Part shown: one piece after another, positions 50,826 through 63,440 of the stretch
Layout: every line of letters starts with the position of its first letter
Position numbering within the stretch: the stretch's first letter is position 1
NCBI GenBank assembly: GCA_034336665.1
Contig: JAPFBE010000002.1
Location: 80,048,905-80,112,904 of the forward strand
From: Luscinia megarhynchos
Lineage: Eukaryota > Chordata > Aves > Passeriformes > Turdidae
Length of the DNA stretch: 64,000 nucleotides
Reading direction: 5' to 3'
Notes under the pieces: model-generated
What the model saw: only the letters and a program-made list of their open reading frames with translations
Told to the model about the DNA's origin: nothing
The model's database searches: none
Position numbers and translations under genes: made by a program

Positions 50826-50905
50826 ATCTCTTTCTCACTCTGTTTGTCTTCCTCTTTTCCCTTCTCTTTCTTTCCCTCTTTCTTTCCTTCTTTCTCTCAC
50901 TATTC
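50826..50905. repeat. Polypyrimidine (CT-rich) tract
   Basis: About 80 bp are nearly all C and T (CTTTCTTTCC-type words) on the plus strand, ending before ATTCCAATGC. This is a low-complexity purine/pyrimidine strand asymmetry. Confidence 0.9.
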
Positions 50906-52975
50906 CAATGCAAAGTGCTGTACTGAGTAGGTGTGGTACAGTGCATTCTTTAAATACAGTAGTTGTTGGTTACCATGAGAGCCTGTTGAAGAAACAGATA
51001 AATAGAGTGAGGGAGATGATGATTTACATCACTCTTGAACCACACACATGTGAAGTAATTAATGGAGAAATAGATGACAAAGAAATTTTCTGGTGCCCAT
51101 CAGCTCTTACTCAGCCTGGAAAGGCTAATGAACAAACAGCTGGAGTCAGAAACAGATCCTATTTCAAAGCCCATACTGTACCTACACTAGAAAATTTAGT
51201 CTCCTGTGGTTCATGCTCGAGCTTTGTTACAAAGTTGTGCCTGGTTTGCTGCAGCACTAAATGAACTGACAGGCCAGCGCTTAAAGCAAGCTCCAAGGAC
51301 CAGGACTTGGGAATTTTATTGCATGGTCTGCCAACAAAGTGCCAGGTGATTTCAAAGCTTGGCACAAAAGCGAGTTACCATCATATGCAGATAATTATGG
51401 AATGACAAAGCCCCAGTAACTGTCTGTACATGTGTTTATCACCTCTAAGTGTGCCACCAAAGCCAGGTTACAACTCTACTTGGTCCATAGAGAAAGGGAG
51501 TTAAGCTGGATCTGCTGTGGGCTGAGAGCAGAAGCACAGACACAGCCCAGCTGATGCACAGTGAGTTATCAAGTCCTTGTTACCAGCTCCTGCATCTAAG
51601 TGCTGGGGAAATCACTTTGCTTCTTCATCTGTCAACTACAAGCTGCCATGACATTGCCTGACTCACAAATGTACTGTGCCATAGCCTGGGTAAGGGCATT
51701 TGGAAAATTTTTAGTTGCTGTATTATTACTGTGGATCTACTATACAAAGAAATAAAAATCACTAAGGCTGTTCCCAGCCTCCCTCTTTTCTCTTAGGGAG
51801 AGTTACCTGTGGAAGAAGCATTGTGCCAGCTGCCCCAGCTTCCAGCTTCTCAGAGCCTCTCTGTTCCAGCAGAGTACACATGGAAACAAGACCATCTCTG
51901 CATGGCATATCAGGCATCATGCACAATTTCAGTCTCCAGCTTGCTGGTGAGTGGCCCTGGCACCCCTGCAGGGAGCCATGGATATGTTTACCAACAAAAG
52001 GGCTCTGTAATATGCAACATATGGAGATAGAAAAAACAAATCTAATTGGGAAAGGCACAATCTCATTTGGTAACATTGTTGTACCTCTTAATAGTATTTT
52101 ATTTATTCTCTCTTCCCTACTGAGTCATGGTGGATGCCAAAAGCCAGGACCACCAAGCAAATCTGGCTCCTGCCCCAAAATATGCCTTGCCTGAGTGGAT
52201 TCACTCTGTGAAGGATTGCAGGGAGATGTTCTCCTTCAAAGATTTTTATATGATTGGAAGGGATGTTGTGAGATAGGCAAAGAATGCTTCCAGCTGAGAA
52301 AGGTTTTAGTTTCCTGTCTGTCTAGTCCAGAGCAAGAAACTTTTTGGCTGTCTTTGTGAAGCTGATGTCTGCAGACCACAAGGCTTTTAGTTCAAACCTC
52401 AGCTGTGAAAATGTGCACAAAAGGAGCATTTTATTCAGCAGATGGGGGACATTTCTGTGTGAGGAAGGCAGCTAATTCAGGGTCTGGCCAGCAGCTGGCA
52501 GTCCTGGCAAATGATATATTTTTTAAAATATCAACTCTTGTGACTTGACATCCCCATCATGAATTTTCACATCCCTTCTTTGAAGATCAGCACAATTACA
52601 AAAGGTTTGCATTACAAACCTTTGAGGATCAGAAAGAATCCCTAGACCAACTCCATGTAGGTACATCTGGTCTGGACTGGTCAGGCTCTATCATGATGGG
52701 ATTAGGTTATCTCTCAAAAATCTGTGGGAGGTGAGAAAGGTAGTACAGATTGCTGTAGTGGCTAATAGGAAACACCAGTGAGGAGGGCTCATTCCTCCAT
52801 ATCCTAGATTCTATGTGCATTCTTTGACAAGAAACACCTTGCTTGCTCTAGAGGCTATCCTGGTCAAGAAAACATGGCAAGGACTATTCCTGACAGAACT
52901 ATACTTCATGGGAAAATCGTTTGTTTCTACTCCTGCAAAGTTTCTGTTTGAAAAATCTCTTATTCGTTCAGGCTT
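50906..52975. other. Non-coding sequence, nothing recognised
   Basis: Intron-like sequence with no recognised exon or repeat. The open frame at 50908-51264 has no known relatives. Confidence 0.5.
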
Positions 52976-53400
52976 TCACCAAATTAAATAAGCAAACCCC
53001 TGCCTGGATTCTGGGAGTCTGTGCAAAAGCAGGGCCCTTCTCTCTGCTCTGTGACTCTGGGCCAGCCCAGACAGCCACGGGCTCTTGGCAGCCAGGACTT
53101 CTGCCTGGAGGCAGGGTCGTAGTGCAGGGGGCAGCACTGGCAGCCAGCCCAGCCTGCAGCACGGAGAGAGGGGTGCCAGGCAGCACACCCCGAGCCTGCA
53201 CACCCAGGGACCCCAAAAGGGAGGAGCTTGCAAGTTCTGGCTCAGAGCAGGTCTTGGCTCCCTGTGTCCAGGCAAGGATGCTGGCATCCCACCGAGCCTC
53301 AGGTGGAGCTGCCCAGCTCCCAGCTGCAGCCAAGACTGGCAGGACTGGGACAAGCCCCAGTGATTCTGGCTGCACAGGAAGGTAGGAAGGTGGGACTATT
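52976..53400. other. GC-rich block with opposing open frames
   Basis: This patch is clearly GC-richer than its flanks but poor in CpG. Frames of 154 codons (52921-53385, plus) and 165 codons (52968-53465, minus) overlap completely, along with several shorter ones. That is what base composition alone would give. No domain, splice-flanked exon or repeat family is recognised. Confidence 0.4.
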
Positions 53401-53999
53401 GCATCTCCTGAATGTAAGTAGGAGAGGCAGGAAAAAAGTTTTCTGGCCAATTTGTTCCAAGACAATATTATACAATTTTTCCCTTGGGTCAGATTTTTGC
53501 TTGGTTTGGATCACCCCTAATTCACAAGTTAAAATGACTCGTAGTACTAAAATAAGGAATCCATTCCAAACTAAAGAGGCCACCTCAGAGAGACCATCCC
53601 CTTCCCTGGCATACAAAGAGACTTCTTATGAATCTGAGTCTTATTCTGATGAATTACATGCTTGACTATGGAAATGGAAATTAATAGATTTGAACTGGAG
53701 CTACCTTTTTTGTGAGAATGACACAAATATTACCCAATAATTCCAAAACATTCATGTCCATTCAATAGTTCTCAAAATTGAAGAAATGAAAGGAAAACAC
53801 TGTGGTGTGCAATGAGAACACAGGAGATGGAAAAGTATATAGCAAACAAGGAAAAATATATTAAAAAATTAATTCAGACATAAATACAAAGGATTCTGTC
53901 TCTCTCAGGCCCCAACCCATTCAATTCACAGTGTGTGTGTGCCAACTCTTTTCATGCTCAACCCTTTTTTCTCTCAGGGGCAAGGGTGACACAGATGTA
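53401..53999. other. Non-coding sequence, nothing recognised
   Basis: AT-rich. A plus frame continuing from the GC-rich block to 53665 ends in a polar, serine/glutamate-rich stretch with no recognised relatives. Confidence 0.4.
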
Positions 54000-54180
54000 G
54001 AATCTAAGAATGGAAGGATACTTTTAAACCATGCAGCTGGATCTTGAGTGCACACAAAATCTCAGAAGCTGATCTCTTCATCATGTCTCAAACTTTTTGT
54101 TGAACATGTCCCTATAGAGACCTGAACAACATAAACACCTCCCTAAATAAATTGCTCCAAAGTTAAATGTTCCCCAGTAT
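54000..54180 (-). mobile_element. Possible ancient CR1 3' fragment
   Basis: The plus strand reads AGAATCTAAGAATGGAAGGA, then later CTCCCTAAATAAATTGCTCC, weakly resembling the reverse complement of an old CR1 tail. It is strongly diverged, and chance similarity is possible. Confidence 0.3.
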
Positions 54181-56505
54181 CACAAATGTGCCTGCATGTG
54201 TTCTCCTTGTTAGATCTGTTTTTAAAATGGTGTGCCAAAGCAAAATATTTAAGGTAAATTATCAAGTTTTGCTCAAGATTCAGGTATAGCAATGTTCTCA
54301 CCTCTCTGATGTCTGAGAAGTTTTGACTTGGATACATTTCTGTAGAGAAAATATCAGAGAAATGAATATGGAACAGTTTTGTGCTCTTGATGAAGAGCAC
54401 AAGCAAAGGAGCCAGAAATTGATTTTGTAAGAACCTAAATGGAGGCTTGGGGTCACTTTCCCCCCATCTGTCCTATGGTATAGGTGAGCCTTCCCAGAAA
54501 AGCCAAAGACACCTCTATACAAGAGGCAGAGTCCCTGAAAATATGTCCTCATCAACAGAATGATTCAACAATGTGCAGGGACAGGGCATTTCTAACAGCA
54601 GCAAAGAAATCAGCCTTCCCATTCCTGGAAAAATATGTCTGAAATACTTGATGGAGCAACTCCTCTAAGGTGCTATTGCTGAGTATGAAGGAAAGAGCAT
54701 GAGCCTTTAGAAACAAATCCTTTTGCTTTTCTGCAAAGGTTTTATGGCACAAGTAAGGAGATGCCTAAAGGGTCTGAGCAACACTTTTATGTTCCCTTTC
54801 AACAGTGTATTTTTAAATATGGCAAAACAATAGTCGTTGTCCATGTTTCAGTTATCAGGATGGGAAGCATTGCAGCACTTAAATTTCTGGATGAAATCTT
54901 GGCTGCACTTATTCATTGAGGCTTTTTCTTTTTACTTCAGCAGGGTGAGAACTGCACAGCTCTTACTTGCCTGAAACCACAGAGAGACACTATCTGCACA
55001 GTTGGCTGCAGGAGGCTTTCACTGAGCTGTGTCATGGGATTTGGGGATTGCTGCCTCATGACAGGGATTCTTCATGGTCTCTCACTGGGTAGATCTGTGC
55101 TGCATTTAAATTCTGCTATCAGATATGCAGGTACAAACTCCAAAGGGTGAGGTGTGAGCATGTACCTCAGGGCAGAAATCGCTTCCTTTGAGAAAAAAAG
55201 ATTACATGTGTTGTGTGGGAACTCCTGGAATTATTGTTGGACACAATGAGCTGTGTCCTTCTTCTGCCTCCAGGTGATTACTGCACTCTCCCACATCCCA
55301 GAAATACATGCACAAAAGAGGTGTAGGCAGAGCCCACTGAGTCCAGGTACCTGGTGTGAATAACCAGGGCTATATCTGAGTCATATCACACATCCTGGCC
55401 ACTACTGCCTCTGCTGATGCTCCACTGCAGGGCTTCATGTTGTTATCCTTAATTTAATGCTCACACAATCTATTGGACACATATATCCTAAGGACACTGC
55501 CTGTGAATGTAAATGGGATCTCCAAAGCCTTCCAAAGTGAGAGCTCCACTTTTCTGCATATTTATCAATTTATTGTCTTGCTGAATATTGTCATTGATAG
55601 TGATTAAAAGCATTCAACTTGTATATCAGATGCTCCAACAATACATCTCAAAAGTTTCACAAAGCAACACAAATCTTTTATTTCCATAGCCCCTGGAATT
55701 TCTGTATTTCTAATTTAGCTCACTGCTTTACATGATCTGATACAATTCAGGAGGAAAAGACAAAGAGAGAGGTCTTTGCCTGCTGCTGCAATCTAAGAGG
55801 ACATCACTGCCATAACACACATATGGAGAACCTGCAAGGAAGAGTGTGTGCAGCCAGGTCAGTGAGAGCAAGCCAGCAGCTGTGTGGGCCCAGCCCCACA
55901 CTCATGCACAGCTGCACTGAAACCAGCCTTGTCTTTGAGTAGGTGTAGAAAAAACTAAATTTCACCTACCTCCTTATGGCAGTGGGGGAGCCTCAGAGGG
56001 TGATTCATAGAACCTAAATAAGGCAGTAAGCAGGCAGCTGCCTGGAGCTAGTCAATAGGAACATCAAGCACAGAAACACAAATGGAATTTAGCCCCAGTT
56101 GTCTAATATAAAAGATCTGCCAGGGACCAACTCACTGCTTGGGTGGTTCTTCTGATGGTAGTTTGTGGTTTCAGTTATTACTTTCAACAAAGGAATGAGG
56201 ATAATAAAGATTTCTGAGTCTAATTTAATCTTGGGAGGCTTGTAAAAGTTATATTCTGTACCAGCTTTGTGTTAGGCACAATCCAGTGGCTTTTATTTGC
56301 CTTTATAGCTTTGACTTCTGAAATATGCACAGTACATAGAGATAGCAGATTCTACAAAAATACAAGGATGAAATTCACATTTATTCATTTATTCTGTGCT
56401 AAAACACCATGTCAAAGGCCTGTCAAGGGAAAGTTTCTTGAAAACAAATCACCTCAGACGGAGCAGGATTAATATTTTACTTTGCATTTAGAATCAGACA
56501 CTGAA
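54181..56505. other. Non-coding sequence, nothing recognised
   Basis: Intron-like sequence; no coding match or repeat was recognised. Confidence 0.5.
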
Positions 56506-56534
56506 TTTAAAAAAAAAAAAAAGAAGAAAAAAAA
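56506..56534. repeat. A-rich low-complexity tract
   Basis: A run of about 13 A residues is followed by AAGAAG and another A-run. It is not attached to any recognisable retroposed gene. Confidence 0.8.
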
Positions 56535-59127
56535 TCTGTACTCACATGACAAGCAAATAGGCCAGAACATTTTTTAGATAAATTATGCTCTTCTGTCAGC
56601 TATTGTGAAACTATGAAAACCTACGCATGCTTGTAAATAGATCACACTTAGATGGAAGGAGATCTCTAAATGCACTGTGACTCATACAGAATAAAGATGC
56701 AAGGATGGATTGTACACTGCACAGGGCTGGAGTTTCTTTCAGCATTATATATTCACAGATATGTAGTATGCAATCCTACAGGGGAGCATTGATAAGAGGA
56801 AGGAGAGTGGCTGTTTACTTGGTGGATTTTGAGGAACAGAGACCCAATCATCATTTTACTTTCCTTCTCAGTAACTAGTAATCAATCTAATAATTATTAA
56901 CAGGATTTTTAAATTTACAGAATAAGGAAGGAAAATACATGGCCACCCTCAGAACACCATACTGCTTATGAATCTGCTCACCAATATAATATAGGACAGC
57001 TTTTCTTCTTTTGATTCCATATAGTTATGAATACTCAAAAAGGAATTGCTTACAGGCTTAAGTGCATGCTAAGTGCTTTGCCCAACTACTGCTTTTCTTA
57101 AGTGCTTTCCTCCATCCTCAGTAGACTTTGGGCTCAATTACTCATGTGTCTTCCCCATGATTTTAGCATTTAATCTCACAGCCTGTGGCTCTGAAGGGTG
57201 ATGGGCTCAGCAGCCCCCACTGTGGATCGCCTGGCTGCTATAGTGACCACTGGCCACTCACTTCTGTTGGCTGTGCTTGGACTTGTGTTCCAACATCCCC
57301 TGGAGCATATGTGTGGGTTGTAGCTCTGATCATGTCAAAGAGAGTAGGAGTAAGGGTGGCTGGCACAGCCTCTCTGGATGGGAGTCCTGAGACTGCTGTT
57401 GCAAGATGGTGGAAATGTTGTCCAAGACACGCAGATCTTTATTTGAAACTTGTTTAAGCTGGGAGACAGGAATTATTCATGACCTTCTGAGCATTTAGAG
57501 TATCAAATGAGCTCCACTTGTCAAAAACAAATACTTAAAGACAGCACTGGTACGTTTTATACATTTTTCACATTATTCACAGTAATGAGGACTATAAACA
57601 TCCTCTTTTTTAGAACTGAAATATGAGATTCTTGGAACATGAATTTCTGGCAAATTTGGTAAGGAAGTTGCCTGGAGCACTGAATTTGGCCAATGACTGT
57701 ATTTGCAGGCTTTTGAACCAGAATGGGGCAGCATCAGCAAATGCTACAGGGAAAAACAAAGAACTTTGCACACTTCTATCCTGGGAACCTGCTTTCAGCC
57801 CCATCCATCGATCAGCACATGCTTGAATGCTTCCTGTAACTGGGCTCCAAAGCAACACAAACCATGTGCTCCAAGGGAGGAGAGAAACTCCTGAGACCTC
57901 TGCAGCCTGAATTTTGAGCATCAAATGCTAACATCATTAATTGCTTCCAACCGAGTTAGCAAAGCCAGAGCTATGGAAACCTTTGTGCATGAGCAGCTCA
58001 CATTGAACTCATTTCAGAATGCTGGGGCAAGTCTTCTTGGAAGGCCAGTAGTATTCACTAGGCAAGTCAGTCATTGCCAATTATTCCCCATGCTGTGAAT
58101 CAGAACATGGTCCTTATGTTACAGATTTCATGATCACAGCCATGCTTGAAAAGGCTTAGAAATGCAAGGGACTGCTCACAGGCTCTGGCTCTGCACAGGG
58201 TTTCGGTGTGTGAAGGACACCTATTTCCTTTGGAAGAGCCTTGCCAGCAGCAACTGACAAATTTTGGCCCCATTAATTTTGTTTGTGTAAAGAAAATTTA
58301 AATCTGTTCTTTGACTTAGAAAATAACTGAGCATGAGTTTTTAATTCATCTTGCCCTTCAAAGAGACAAATTAATGAGTCCTGGTAATGCATTAGTCCAA
58401 TCGCCTCTTTTCTCTTATTTAAAACTTTACATAGATAGAGGTTAAAAAATGTTGTCTGCCCATTCAGCTGGTGCTTGCATTTCTTGAGTTACGAGGTGCA
58501 TACATTGTGAGCCTGGAGGGATGCAGAATTTTGAGTGCATTTCAGTGCCTTCCACTCACTTTGCCATTGAGATATTTGCTGACAACCTAAAAGGGTGGAG
58601 GCACCTCTGCAGCTCTCTCTGGGGGCTTTTATGGTTTATTTTGTGTTTGTGTTATATTCCAGGCTCACAGCTGTAATTTTTCTACTGTTCTTTTGATATT
58701 ATTACTGGCAGTGAGTTCATTTCCTTACCCAAACTGGTTGTGGCCTGTTTGTAGCCATCCCCTACGCTCAGCACATTTCAGTGCCTGAAGAGGCATCCCA
58801 GAGTCTGTGTCTCTGAGTGGAAAAGGGGAACACTCCTGTCACAGGCACGTGTCCTCTCTGGCCCCTGCAGGACTGAGAGGTGGGCAGTGGAGATCCCACA
58901 GTGTCCCTGTGGGGCAGGCAGGAGCACCAGCAGCTGGCACAGGGACATCCAGCACAGCCACCAGCCGAGGACAAGCGGCTTGTGCTTCCCACAGGCCCGG
59001 CATCCCTGTCACAGCCACGGCTGGGAAGGGCTGCTGCCCTGCCCGAGCCCGCCCAGCAGGAGCAGCTCAGAGGCAGGGAGGCTGGCGAGGATCCTTGCCC
59101 TTTCACACACAGCTTGTGCTCTCCCAC
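56535..59127. other. Non-coding sequence, nothing recognised
   Basis: AT-rich until about 58.75 kb, then GC content rises toward the CpG island. A frame at 57185-57457 and others match nothing known. Confidence 0.5.
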
Positions 59128-59335
59128 TTCCCCCGCTGCCCTCAGCCCCAGCTCCCCGCGGGGCCGCCGAGGAGCAGCTGGGGCCGGCTCAGCCACGGCC
59201 GCAGCCGGAGCAGCCGCTCCCTGGCCGGCGCCCAGCGGCAAGGGGCTGCTCCCCCGTCCCTAAGCTCAGACCTGCCGTCGAACAGCACGCAGACACGGCC
59301 ACACTGCTCTCCTACCCGGGCTGGAGGGGATGACA
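59128..59335. promoter_or_regulatory. CpG island, candidate promoter
   Basis: About 18 CpG dinucleotides fall in roughly 170 bp (59155-59325), including CCCCGCGGGGCC and CACGGCCGCAGCCGG. Almost all of the rest of the window is CpG-depleted. Such islands usually mark vertebrate promoters. I looked for the NIPAL2 first coding exon here, which should end with a basic YRRNQ-like sequence and a donor, and did not find it on the minus strand. It could drive an alternative or non-coding first exon of NIPAL2, drive another transcript, or be an isolated GC-rich element. Confidence 0.55.
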
Positions 59336-60009
59336 AGGGAGCTCGCTAACTCTGGTTCCCCTGTTGCCTGCCATTTGAGTCACCCAAAGCTGCCAAACAC
59401 TCAGGAGATAAACTGGAAAAATAGAAATAATTAAATTAGTTTAAGTAGGAGATTTTGAACAGATCAATCAATTCACTGTTGCTTTATTTCTCTGTTTTCT
59501 GAGGCATTAGGATGTGTTCATATTTTGAGTCCTTTCTCTACTGTCCCTCCATTTAAAGAAAGCCTAAGATTCTCACTCTCATACTTTGCGGCTTTTAAAA
59601 AAACACCCAAAACAGTAAACAAATTTCATGAGATTTGTGTTACAATCAGTATTGGCAGCTCTGTCTCATTTGCTGAGTTTTTCCATGACACGGAGTAACT
59701 TTGCTACTAACCCAGAAAATGGAGAAATATGTCCTTTATTCACAGAATCACAGCCTGGTCAGCAACTGCCCTTTATTCCAGGCTTTTATTATATTGCTAG
59801 ATAAATTCCCTTGGCTGTCATATGGATGAGAAAAATGTACCTTTGCTTCATGGGCACACAACTTTTTTTGAGCAGATAAGCCACTAAGACCCATTGACAT
59901 CATCCTGTCATGACCCTCCAAACCTCTCCCACAGCCCTCACATCACAATCCCAGTTGAAGAAAAGCTCTCAGCACCAGAGCTCCTCTCAGAAGAGGTACC
60001 ACACTGATT
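59336..60009. other. Non-coding sequence, nothing recognised
   Basis: AT-rich sequence downstream of the CpG island. No repeat or exon was recognised. Confidence 0.5.
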
Positions 60010-60031
60010 TATACATATATATATATATATC
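60010..60031. repeat. (AT)n microsatellite
   Basis: Short alternating AT run of about 20 bp. Confidence 0.85.
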
Positions 60032-60884
60032 CTGTATTGGCAACACGAGGGTATCACATCCTCTAGAGAAGACAGCATTCAATGCTGAATATTCACTGTC
60101 AGCAACAGTACTTTTGAACTTTCTGGGAGGGGAAAATTTTTAAAATTCCCCTGACTTTTCCTAGAGAAAGATACATGAACATGGTGTAAAATTTCCATAT
60201 TTTAATAGCATCCATTTTATGTTCAGGCTCAGGACTTGGAATAATCAAGTTAGTTTCATTTCTGTTTATTGCTCATTTCTGCTCAATTTCCTCTCATTGC
60301 CTTTCCCACAGTAACCCAGCATGGCAGGGCTCACTCTGGATGCAGATTCTACTGGAAAATGGTTAAATTGAGTTAAAATTTGTTTCACTAAAAATACACT
60401 CACAGTTCATACAAACCTATTTATTGATCCCCTTTTCAAAAAGTTTTACCTGTGACCTAACTGAACTAGACTACAACCCACTAAGTTTTAGGTGATTTAG
60501 ATTTTCCCAGATATTGCTTACTGTCTGTTTCTAATTCATATGTGTGTTTCTCATCTATGACAACTGGCTGTTTTATTTTTAATATCATGGCTGCACATGA
60601 GCAATAAAGGGTGGCACTTCTTCAGAAACCCACAAACTAGCAATAAACTTCTTCAGTTACAAGGGAAAAGAGCAGAGCCTTACCATCAAGGAGAAATCAT
60701 CAAATCTGGGGGACAAAATTCAAAGTGAAGAAAAGGGTCCTCACATGGTTTGCAACCCACATGCAAATATTTTTTGGCCACTCAAAAGTTTTTTGCACTT
60801 GCCAGCCAAGTGCTACACAGCAAATTCCAGTTCCAGTGGTGCTATCAGAACAGGTCCAGCACCCCAAAGGTGACCTAAAGCTGA
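60032..60884. other. Non-coding sequence, nothing recognised
   Basis: AT-rich stretch before the long CR1. No features were recognised. Confidence 0.5.
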
Positions 60885-62020
60885 ATTATGCAGCTGATTG
60901 CCCTCTGTGGTTGTGTGACTGGCTGGGTGGATGAGGGCAGAGCAGTGCCTGTTGTCCACCTCCACTTCCTCAAGGCTTGTGGCACAGTCTCCCTTCACAT
61001 GCCCCCAGGCAGGCTCAGGAAGCCCCAGGAGTGCTGGGTGGGCAGAGAGGAGCTGTGTGGGCACTGGCTGCACAGCAGGCTCAGGGGCTGTGTCAGGCAC
61101 AGTCTGGCTGAGGCTGCAGCTCGGGGTGTTCAGGGCTCAGAACTGGCCCAGGCTGCTCCCCTGATTCCCAGTGACCTGGGCAAAGGGACAGAGTGCACCC
61201 CAGTGAGTTTGCTGTGGTTCTGTGGTGGAGGAGTGGCTGACAGCCCAGAGCCTTGTGCTGCTGCTCAGTGACACCTGGGCAGGCTGGAGAGGAGCTCATA
61301 AAGGCAAGTGCAGAGCCCTGCACTGGGGAGGGATAAATGGGAAGGGATAACTCCAGCACCAGCACAGACTGGGGCTGAGCTGGGAGCACTCTGTGGAGAA
61401 GGACTGTGGCTCCATGAGCCAGAAGTGTGTGTGCCCTTGTGGCCACCCTGGGCTGGTGGCAGTGTGGCAGCAGGTCAGGGGAGCTGGTCCTGCCTCTCCA
61501 CTCAGCCCTGGGGAGGCCACAGCTGGAGTGCAGTGACCAGCTCTGAGCTCTCCAGCTCAGGAAACACAAGGAACCCCTGACCAGGTCCAGTGGAGGGCTG
61601 TGAAGATGATGAGAGAGCTTTTCTCTTGTGAGGAAAGGCTGAGGGAGCTGGGCCTGGAGAGGAGATGGCTGGGGGGGGATTAAGGGAAGGTATCAAGAGA
61701 ATGGGGACAGACTCTTTCCAGTGGTGCTCAGTGGTGGAATAAGGCACAGGCAACAGGCACAACATGAAACACCAGTTGTTCCATATAAATATGAGTAAAA
61801 TATCATTACTGTGACAATCCACTGTTCTCTGTGAAGGAGACAGAGAACAGGCTGCCCAGAGAGGTTGTGGAGCCACTTTCTCAAGAGAAATTTAAAACCT
61901 ACCAGTGCAGCCTGCTTTGGGTAAACATGTTTTAGAAGGCAGGATGAACTAGATGATCTCCAGAGATCCTTCCAATACCAACCATAGGTTCCTTCCAACC
62001 CAAACCATTCTGTGATTGTA
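60885..62020 (+). mobile_element. CR1 LINE, 3' portion from reverse transcriptase to tail (about 1.1 kb)
   Basis: This is the longest relatively recent CR1 in the window. A frame at 60888-61271 begins with a degenerate copy of the CR1 reverse transcriptase block (VTGWVDEGRAV near 60915), followed by frameshifted remains of the RT. Then comes the conserved 3' region: GTGAAGATGATGAGAGAGCT, 'GGAAAGGCTGAGGGAGCTGGG', 'GAACAGGCTGCCCAGAGAGG' and GATGAACTAGATGATCTCCA. It closes with the tail TCCTTCCAACCCAAACCATT and CTGTGATTG. It is 5'-truncated and dead, and antisense to NIPAL2. Confidence 0.95.
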
Positions 62021-62729
62021 GAGGAACAGAGAAGCTCACATGGAGGGCAATCAGGACCTGCCTAAGTCTCTCTGGCTCTTAGGGAAGTAGAGGGCATTTC
62101 ACAGGGGAGACTCATATGGGCTTTCACAAAAGGCAACCACAGATGAGCAAACATCATCCTGGGGCTGAACAGGCATTCAGAGGACAACACAAGACTGGCC
62201 TAAACCCCTGTTGTGTGACCTTTTCCTAACTGAAGGGAATGTAAATAAAAGTGTCCTGCACAGTGGCCCTGTGTCTGCACAAGTGGAGTGATTCAAGCCC
62301 GATGTGGGTAGGTGCATTTGCTCTGGGGTGGGCTGTCAGGGTGAAGGGAGCCTCAGCACGTTCTGGGAGCCGCTGGTGGCCATCAGCTCATGGCTAGGAC
62401 CACACCACCAAGACACACACTGAGCTGTTATTCTCTCTACACTTTAAATTTCTAGATCTGATCAAGGTTTATTCAGCAAGTTCACAACTATATGAGAGTA
62501 AATGAAGAGCAGTTCTTTTCCAACAACCCCACTTTATTTTTCATCACATCTTGTCTGTAAAGGCAATCGTTATAAATAATACACTTCAGCTTCAGCAAGA
62601 TTATTAGATCTAGTGTTACAAATGCTCTGATGGTAGTGTTAGAAAATATCAATACAGTGAACACTAAGCTGCTGAGGAACCAACATATCATAGTGGCATC
62701 GATTAGCAAATCAGGCTGGCTTTATTAAG
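62021..62729. other. Non-coding sequence, nothing recognised
   Basis: Sequence between two CR1-derived segments. No exon or repeat was recognised. Confidence 0.5.
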
Positions 62730-63440
62730 GCTCTGTCAGGGCGAGTGCTGAGTCTGGCACTGCTTGATATTTCCACTGGTGATCTGGAAGCATAAAATCA
62801 TTGCTAACAAGATATTTGGTAACAGAAAAGTAAATAATTGTGTGGGCTGAAAGTTATGCAAGACTGAGACTGTGCTCATTCTGTCTAAACACCCTTTAAT
62901 ACACTGTACACTGCTAAACAAGGAATGGAGACCAAATCTTTGCAGAGAGGAGGTATCCTAGTCTGGGGTGGGTGATTCAGAATTAGTCCCAGTAAAAAAA
63001 AAAAACCTTACCAGAAACTCCCCGTGCAACATTGAAGAGGAATTGATGGTGAGCAAAATTAACTGAAGTCTGACACTGAGTGTGGGCACAAAACCACAAT
63101 ACTGTGTATCATCAACATTCTTTTCCTCAAGGTTTTTTGAAGGCTTCAGGAAAACTGAAGAACATGCAAAGAAAAATGAAAATATCGAAGGGCAACGCAA
63201 AATGCCTGAAGTTGAGAGACTTAAGGAGATCAGCCTGATTTAAAAGAAAGAAAGAACTAATTTACAGGCATGTTAATGAAAGAAAATACACAGTCTGAAG
63301 GGGCACTCTTCATAGAAAAAAGCATAACAAGAACCATGAAGGGGAGATGAAGCCAAATCAATTCACACTGGAAATAAAGCACAGAGTCTTAGCAGTGAGA
63401 ACAATTAACCACTGGAAGCAAAAACACTGGGAAAGAAGGA
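62730..63440 (+). mobile_element. Ancient CR1-type LINE fragment
   Basis: Weak but ordered matches to an old CR1 lineage are seen. A reverse-transcriptase-like stretch near 62745-62790 (GTGCTGAGTCTGGCACTGC, GGTGATCTGGAAGC) is followed by TTAAGGAGATCAGCCTGATT (63220). After that come the 3' region words AGCCAAATCAATTCACACTG, GAAATAAAGCACAGAGTC and GAACAATTAACCACTGGAA (63350-63420). It is highly diverged and non-coding; the boundaries are approximate. Confidence 0.65.

Noticed and set aside
52921..53465. Overlapping 154- and 165-codon frames on opposite strands
   Set aside because: Mutual overlap on both strands and lack of domains point to base composition, not coding.
58768..59349. Open frames of up to 180 codons across the CpG island, considered as NIPAL2 exon 1
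   Set aside because: The minus frame starts at TTG and lacks the expected YRRNQ-like end with a splice donor in phase 0. The plus frames run against the gene. The island is reported as a promoter candidate only.
60888..61580. Open frames of 127, 158 and 90 codons
   Set aside because: They fall within a CR1 LINE; the plus frame is degenerate CR1 reverse transcriptase and the others are its shadows.
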